From Cytophagales bacterium (GTDB lineage: Bacteria; Bacteroidota; Bacteroidia; Cytophagales; Cyclobacteriaceae): a DNA stretch of 64,000 nt. The stretch lies in assembly GCA_022360015.1 (NCBI GenBank), contig JAKSDQ010000214.1, forward strand, positions 1 to 64,000, in the 5' to 3' direction. The notes under the pieces are model-generated. The model was given only the letters and a program-made list of their open reading frames with translations. It searched no databases and was not told where the DNA came from. A program made the translations under genes and the position numbers. This document shows positions 59,754 to 64,000 of this stretch, piece after piece; the stretch's first letter is position 1, and every line of letters starts with the position of its first letter.

Positions 59754-60659
59754 ATGGCATTAAAGGTTTGGAGAAATAAAGGCTGGTACTATAAGTACAA
59801 AGATCATAATATTTTCTACCTCGATGAGGGAAGGGGGGAGGTAATCGTACTGATTCATGGTTTTCCGACCGCCTCCTGGGACTGGCATAAGCTGTGGCCA
59901 TCATTAACAAGCAGATTTCATGTGGTTACCCTCGATATGATGGGGTTTGGATTCTCCGATAAACCTTTGAAATACAAGTATACAATTCATAATCAGGCCA
60001 GTTTGTTTGAGACAATTCTGTTGGATTTAGGTGTAAAAGATGTACATATTCTGGCGCATGACTATGGCGATACAGTGGCCCAGGAGCTGATGGCAAGGTA
60101 TATTGACAGGAAAGGCACGGGTCAGGAGGGACTTAACATACATTCCCTGTGTTTACTCAATGGGGGCTTGTTTCCTGAAACACACCGGCCTTTACGCATT
60201 CAAAAACTATTAAAGAAGCCAATAGGAAGGTTTTTGGTACCATTCATGGGGAAAAGCCGGTTTCGTAAAAGTTTAGAAGCCATTTTTGGCCCAAATACAC
60301 AACTTTCCCAAAATGAGCTCGATGAATGCTGGGATTTATTAACCCACCGAAGCGGAAAAAGGATGTTACCCCGGTTGATCAGATACATGGATGAACGGGT
60401 AAAATACAGAGAACGATGGCTGGGTGCGTTGCAAAAGGCCGATATACCGCTAAGACTGATTGCAGGCGAGGCCGATCCTGTGTCCGGAAAGGAAATGGTC
60501 AACAGATATAATGAATTGATTCCACATCCCGATATAATACTGCTAAAAGATATGGGGCATTACCCTCACATCGAGGCCCCCGATTTGGTGTTGAAACATT
60601 ATTTTCAATTTGTCAACCCGGATCGCGAGGCCAGGCTAAGTAAAGAATCTTTATGCTAA
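59754..60659 (+). CDS. Alpha/beta hydrolase, MEST/haloalkane-dehalogenase-like
   Basis: 301 residues without a signal. The hydrolase fold has the oxyanion motif VLIHGFPTASWDWHKLW and a nucleophile elbow AHDYGDTVAQELM with aspartate D103 in place of serine, as in haloalkane dehalogenases and epoxide hydrolases. The next segments (HSLCLLNGGLFPETHRPLRI, QKLLKKPIG and KDMGHYPHIEAP) strongly resemble the animal MEST/PEG1 protein. The catalytic histidine is in the last motif. The substrate is unknown. It is transcribed alone. Confidence 0.85.
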   Translation: MALKVWRNKGWYYKYKDHNIFYLDEGRGEVIVLIHGFPTASWDWHKLWPSLTSRFHVVTLDMMGFGFSDKPLKYKYTIHNQASLFETILLDLGVKDVHILAHDYGDTVAQELMARYIDRKGTGQEGLNIHSLCLLNGGLFPETHRPLRIQKLLKKPIGRFLVPFMGKSRFRKSLEAIFGPNTQLSQNELDECWDLLTHRSGKRMLPRLIRYMDERVKYRERWLGALQKADIPLRLIAGEADPVSGKEMVNRYNELIPHPDIILLKDMGHYPHIEAPDLVLKHYFQFVNPDREARLSKESLC

Positions 60660-61064
60660 GGCTATTGACAATTTACAATTGACAGTTGATAATTGACAAT
60701 TATTTTATGGTGTACACCTTGGGTGTGGTAATAGTGAAATCATTTTATTCTTTCAATATTGAGGCTAGGGGATAGGGGAAGTGGCTTGGTTGTGCTGCTT
60801 GGGTGTCGAGAGGCGAGGCGATCTGGAACTACCTGGCGGGTTTCGGGCCTTTGTGGTTGCCCGTTTTTATCACCGGATAAAGGCACAAACTCTAACGAGG
60901 TACAAAGGATTACGGGGGACAGTATCCACAGGATGTGAATGGGGTAATCCAAAAAATGAAAAATTAAGTCACTCCCATTCAGTTTGTTCATTATATTTGG
61001 CCAATACATGTCCCCTTCAATCGTTAAACGGGGCCTTGTTGTGTAATTACGTACAAATTGATTA
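60660..61064. other. Intergenic region with simple repeats and a promoter box
   Basis: The first 40 bp (60664-60700) are imperfect TTGACAATT repeats like those at 23088-23130. The middle holds no convincing gene. TATATTTG at 60992-60999 fits the TAnnTTTG -7 box, 66 bp before the GMC oxidoreductase start. Short frames on both strands read like non-coding DNA. Confidence 0.5.
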
Positions 61065-62693
61065 ATGACAGAATTTGATTACATCATCATTGGGGCTGGT
61101 TCCGCGGGATGTGTGCTTGCCAATCGCTTGTCAGCCGATCCGGCCAATAAGGTGTTGCTCATAGAAGCCGGTGGGCCTGACCGGGATCCGCTCATACATA
61201 TTCCGGGTGCTTATGCAAAGCTTTTCAAAAAAAAGTATGACTGGGGCTTTTGGACTGAACCGCAACCCCATGTAAACAACCGCCGTATCTATCTTCCCCG
61301 GGGGAAAACCCTGGGTGGAAGCAGTTCGATTAATGCGATGGTTTATGTAAGGGGCAATAAAAAAGATTATGACAATTGGGCCGCACTGGGAAATAAGGGA
61401 TGGAGCTATCGGGAAGTACTGCCTTACTTTATTAAATCCGAGCATCATGAACAATATTACCTGGTAGACAGGGGCTATCACGGAAAAAATGGCGAGTTGA
61501 ATGTTACTTTTGCCAATAAGTTCATTACCCCCTTTGCCAAGGCCTTTGTAGAAGCGGGACAGGAACTAGGCCTTCCTTATAACCCTGATTACAATGGGGA
61601 GTCACAAAATGGGATAGGTCTTTTTCAGTTTACCATCAAAAAAGAAAAAAGACACAGCGCTGCGACTGCTTTTCTGAAACCGGTACTGAAAAGAATTAAC
61701 CTGACCGTTATGACCAATACGGCGGTGACAAAACTGTTGATAAAAAATGATAAAGCAATAGGGGTGGAGTATAGGGTGGGGAAAAGCAACGCCAGTCAGG
61801 TAAAAGCAAGTAAGGAAGTCATAGTTTCCGCCGGTGCTTTCAATTCCCCGCAAATTTTGATGTTATCAGGCATTGGAGATCCGGATGAGTTGGTCAAACA
61901 TCAGATACAGGCGATCAAGCACCTGCCAGGTGTTGGCAAAAATCTGCAGGATCACCTTTTTTGTCCTGTCAGTGCTGTTTCGCCCGGTGAAGATGGAATC
62001 AATCACGGAATCAGGCCGTTTAATCAGCTCAGAAATCTGGTCAGGTATTCCTTTGGTAAAAATGGTCCGCTTACCATTAGCATCACGGAGGCAGTAGCGT
62101 TTGCCAACCTCGATGATCCTGACAAAAACCCCAATTTTCAATTCCAGTTTGCCCCCATGCATCCTGGAAAAGGTTATGATTATGATTTGTATGATTTGAA
62201 AACTTTTCCCACAGAGGATGGCTTTTCTGTTTTACCGAGTCTGGTACAACCTAAAAGCAGGGGATATATTACCTTGCGATCTTCAGACCCCTTAGAGGCG
62301 CCACTGATCCAGCCAAACTTTCTCCAGCATCCGGAGGATTTGCAAACTATGCTCAAAGGTGTGAAAAAAGGACTTCAATTAATGCATCAAAATTCGTTGG
62401 ATCCGTTTCGCAAAGAAGTCATCTGTCCCCCGGAGACGAACTCAGATGACGCTTTGGTCGAACATATCAGGAATTCCCTGGAGACCATTTACCACCCCGT
62501 GGGTACATGCAAAATGGGCAAGGACGAGATGTCAGTGGTAGATGCGCAATTGCGTGTCCATGGAATTGGGTCATTGCGGGTAGTCGATGCTTCGATCATG
62601 CCGGTAATCACTACCGGCAACATCAACGCACCAGTCTACATGATCGCAGAAAAAGCCAGTGATATGATCATGAATGAACCCGTCACACACTGA
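61065..62693 (+). CDS. GMC family FAD-dependent oxidoreductase (choline-dehydrogenase-like)
   Basis: 542 residues, normal length. The FAD-binding start is YIIIGAGSAGCVLANRLSAD, followed by the GMC signature (LPRGKTLGGSSSINAMVYVR), a second signature (VSAGAFNSPQILMLSGIGDP) and the C-terminal active-site region (YHPVGTCKMG, TGNINAPVYMIAEKASDMI). It oxidises an alcohol to an aldehyde; choline is one possible substrate, but the pocket residues cannot be read by eye. There is no betaine aldehyde dehydrogenase or choline transporter nearby. Confidence 0.9.
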   Translation: MTEFDYIIIGAGSAGCVLANRLSADPANKVLLIEAGGPDRDPLIHIPGAYAKLFKKKYDWGFWTEPQPHVNNRRIYLPRGKTLGGSSSINAMVYVRGNKKDYDNWAALGNKGWSYREVLPYFIKSEHHEQYYLVDRGYHGKNGELNVTFANKFITPFAKAFVEAGQELGLPYNPDYNGESQNGIGLFQFTIKKEKRHSAATAFLKPVLKRINLTVMTNTAVTKLLIKNDKAIGVEYRVGKSNASQVKASKEVIVSAGAFNSPQILMLSGIGDPDELVKHQIQAIKHLPGVGKNLQDHLFCPVSAVSPGEDGINHGIRPFNQLRNLVRYSFGKNGPLTISITEAVAFANLDDPDKNPNFQFQFAPMHPGKGYDYDLYDLKTFPTEDGFSVLPSLVQPKSRGYITLRSSDPLEAPLIQPNFLQHPEDLQTMLKGVKKGLQLMHQNSLDPFRKEVICPPETNSDDALVEHIRNSLETIYHPVGTCKMGKDEMSVVDAQLRVHGIGSLRVVDASIMPVITTGNINAPVYMIAEKASDMIMNEPVTH

Positions 62694-63094
62694 TTAATTG
62701 TATGCTAACCGTGAAAAAGTGATCAATACTGATTAATTATCCATTTCCATTAGTATTATCTCGTTGCCATACAAATCTAAAAAGTGAAGAAATTTGTAGT
62801 GCGGGAAAGCGATTGTGGTTTGTTTGTCGATGGCATGGCGATAAATGCCTGTTTGTATTCGGTTGCTAACCTGGTTATTTTTACTCATATAATTAATAAA
62901 ACAACCAAACAATAGTAGGTGATGACCGGTTTATTCAATAAAGCTAAAGAAAGCTGGCAGAATTTGATTATAAACAATATTTTTTTTATAAATTGACAAC
63001 GGGATCGATACAAGTTATTTAAAACTTGGAATTTCTGATTTTATTAGCAGGAAAGAAAAATTTGTTTTTGCAAATCTTTAATGGCGCGGTTGTT
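62694..63094. other. Intergenic region, no gene seen
   Basis: About 400 bp of AT-rich DNA between the GMC gene and the sensor kinase. I see no convincing frame, hairpin or promoter match of note, apart from a poly-T-rich stretch near 62980. Confidence 0.5.
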
Positions 63095-64000
63095 ATGAGC
63101 GAGATAATCAAGATTTTATTAATCGAAGATGAGCCTTTTGACAAAAAAAATTTTGCCAGGTCCATTAAAAACTCCGGGTTAAATGCTAACCTTAGTATAG
63201 AAAGCAATGCGGAAGATGGTCTTAGAAATTTGTTGCAGAATAAGTATGACATCATATTTCTCGACTATAAATTACCAGGAGAAGATGGCCTTGAGTTATT
63301 GAAAAAAATCAGGCAAAAAGGTATCACTGAACCTGTCATTATCATTACATCACAGGAAGATGAAGCGCTTGCCATGTCTATGGTAAAGGCAGGGGCAGAT
63401 GATTATATTCCTAAATCACTGGTGACAGTAGATGGGCTGGTTCAGATCATCCGGAGTGCCTTGCGGTATCATAAGCTTTCCGGTGAAAAGCAAAAAGCGC
63501 AGGATAATCTTGAGATACTGGAAATTAATCTTAAAAGCATCATCGAAAGTTCTTCGGTTATCATTTTTCAGGTAAACAGACATGGCATTTTTGAATTGCT
63601 GGAAGGAGAGGCAAGCAAATTTTTGGGGTCCGATCAAAAAGGGGTTGTGGGTAAATCTATATTTGAGATTTACAAAGATAATTTGTCCTTAAAGGAAGTA
63701 ATAAGATGTGCGTTGACTGGAAATAAAGTCAAAAACACGGTTCAAATCGGGGATTCTATTTTTGATATTGACTGTACACCTATCATAAAGGGGCAAAATG
63801 AGGTACATGGCGTTCATGGAGTGGTAAAAGACGCTACGCAAAGGGCGAGAATCATCGAGCAACTCATTGAAGCCAAACTGGAGGCGGAAAAAACTGCCAA
63901 GGTGAAGGATACTTTCCTTGCGAACATGAGCCATGAGATACGTACCCCGATCAGTGCCATTATCGGATTCACTGATTTGCTGTTTGATAAAGAATTGAGC
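63095..64000 (+). CDS. REC-PAS-HisKA hybrid sensor kinase (partial, runs off the window)
   Basis: 302 codons from ATG 63095, open to the right edge. An N-terminal receiver domain (about 7-125: LLIEDEPFDKKN, phospho-acceptor D in IIFLDYKLPGEDG, ITSQEDEA, YIPKS) is followed by a PAS domain (about 145-265: IIESSSVIIFQVNRHGIFEL, DSIFDIDCTPI, VHGVVKDATQRA) and a HisKA domain (TFLANMSHEIRTPISAIIGF). The ATPase domain should follow outside. A receiver ahead of the PAS sensor is typical of a kinase that integrates a signal from another kinase. Confidence 0.85.
   Translation, partial: MSEIIKILLIEDEPFDKKNFARSIKNSGLNANLSIESNAEDGLRNLLQNKYDIIFLDYKLPGEDGLELLKKIRQKGITEPVIIITSQEDEALAMSMVKAGADDYIPKSLVTVDGLVQIIRSALRYHKLSGEKQKAQDNLEILEINLKSIIESSSVIIFQVNRHGIFELLEGEASKFLGSDQKGVVGKSIFEIYKDNLSLKEVIRCALTGNKVKNTVQIGDSIFDIDCTPIIKGQNEVHGVHGVVKDATQRARIIEQLIEAKLEAEKTAKVKDTFLANMSHEIRTPISAIIGFTDLLFDKELS

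Noticed and set aside
60740-61065. Two opposing frames of 89-94 residues before the GMC gene
   Set aside because: Both lack family likeness and regular codon bias, and they overlap each other; treated as non-coding.

Overview
The window looks like chromosomal DNA of a Bacteroidota bacterium, most likely order Cytophagales. The evidence is a SusC/SusD pair with its own FecR anti-sigma and ECF sigma factor, a TonB receptor paired with a DUF4249 lipoprotein, a secreted S8 protease with a type IX secretion C-terminal sorting domain, many lipoproteins, and -7 promoter boxes of the Bacteroidota type TAnnTTTG. The order-level placement is inference.

Layout. 1-4.7 kb is an accessory island: VapC-type PIN toxin, ParD/ParE pair, DUF433/DUF5615 pair, and broken pieces of Rhs proteins, an XRE-type regulator, a polymorphic-toxin nucleotidyltransferase domain and a second DUF433 gene. 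These are separated by a structured non-coding repeat present three times. 4.7-13.2 kb holds outer-membrane proteins: TonB receptor + DUF4249, an NTF2-like protein, an Lrp regulator, and a 1234-residue envelope protein joining a carboxypeptidase-like domain, a macroglobulin-like region and a TonB plug without a barrel. 13.5-23.9 kb has lipoproteins, an ABC ATPase/FtsX permease whose outer domain is histidine-rich, an M19 dipeptidase, DUF6702 + HupE-type membrane protein, a remnant second DUF6702 gene, an S9 peptidase and a small CxxC protein.

24.0-35.8 kb is a long, tightly packed acetate-type module on one strand: a zinc-ribbon/HTH protein related to IS1 transposase N-termini, a porin, DUF4212 + sodium/solute symporter, a small membrane protein, a transporter-fused sensor kinase (SSS-STAC-HisKA-HATPase), a receiver-only response regulator, acetyl-CoA synthetase, a cNMP-CBS-DUF294 nucleotidyltransferase and a DEDDh exonuclease. 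The genes would import acetate, sense it and activate it to acetyl-CoA. The response regulator has no DNA-binding domain, so the HTH protein and the inverted repeats around the porin leader are the obvious candidates for the missing output.

35.8-45.5 kb: DASS transporter, YceI lipoprotein, then the SusD, SusC, FecR and ECF sigma genes on the minus strand. 45.7-64 kb: S9 peptidase, ethanolamine ammonia-lyase (EutB/EutC), T9SS-type S8 protease, M57 metalloprotease, an ECF42/DGPF pair split by a palindromic repeat, an astacin-like metalloprotease, a rhodanese-type sulfurtransferase, an MBL-fold hydrolase, an alpha/beta hydrolase strikingly like animal MEST, a GMC oxidoreductase, and the start of a REC-PAS-histidine kinase that runs off the window end. 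No tRNA, rRNA or CRISPR array was recognised.
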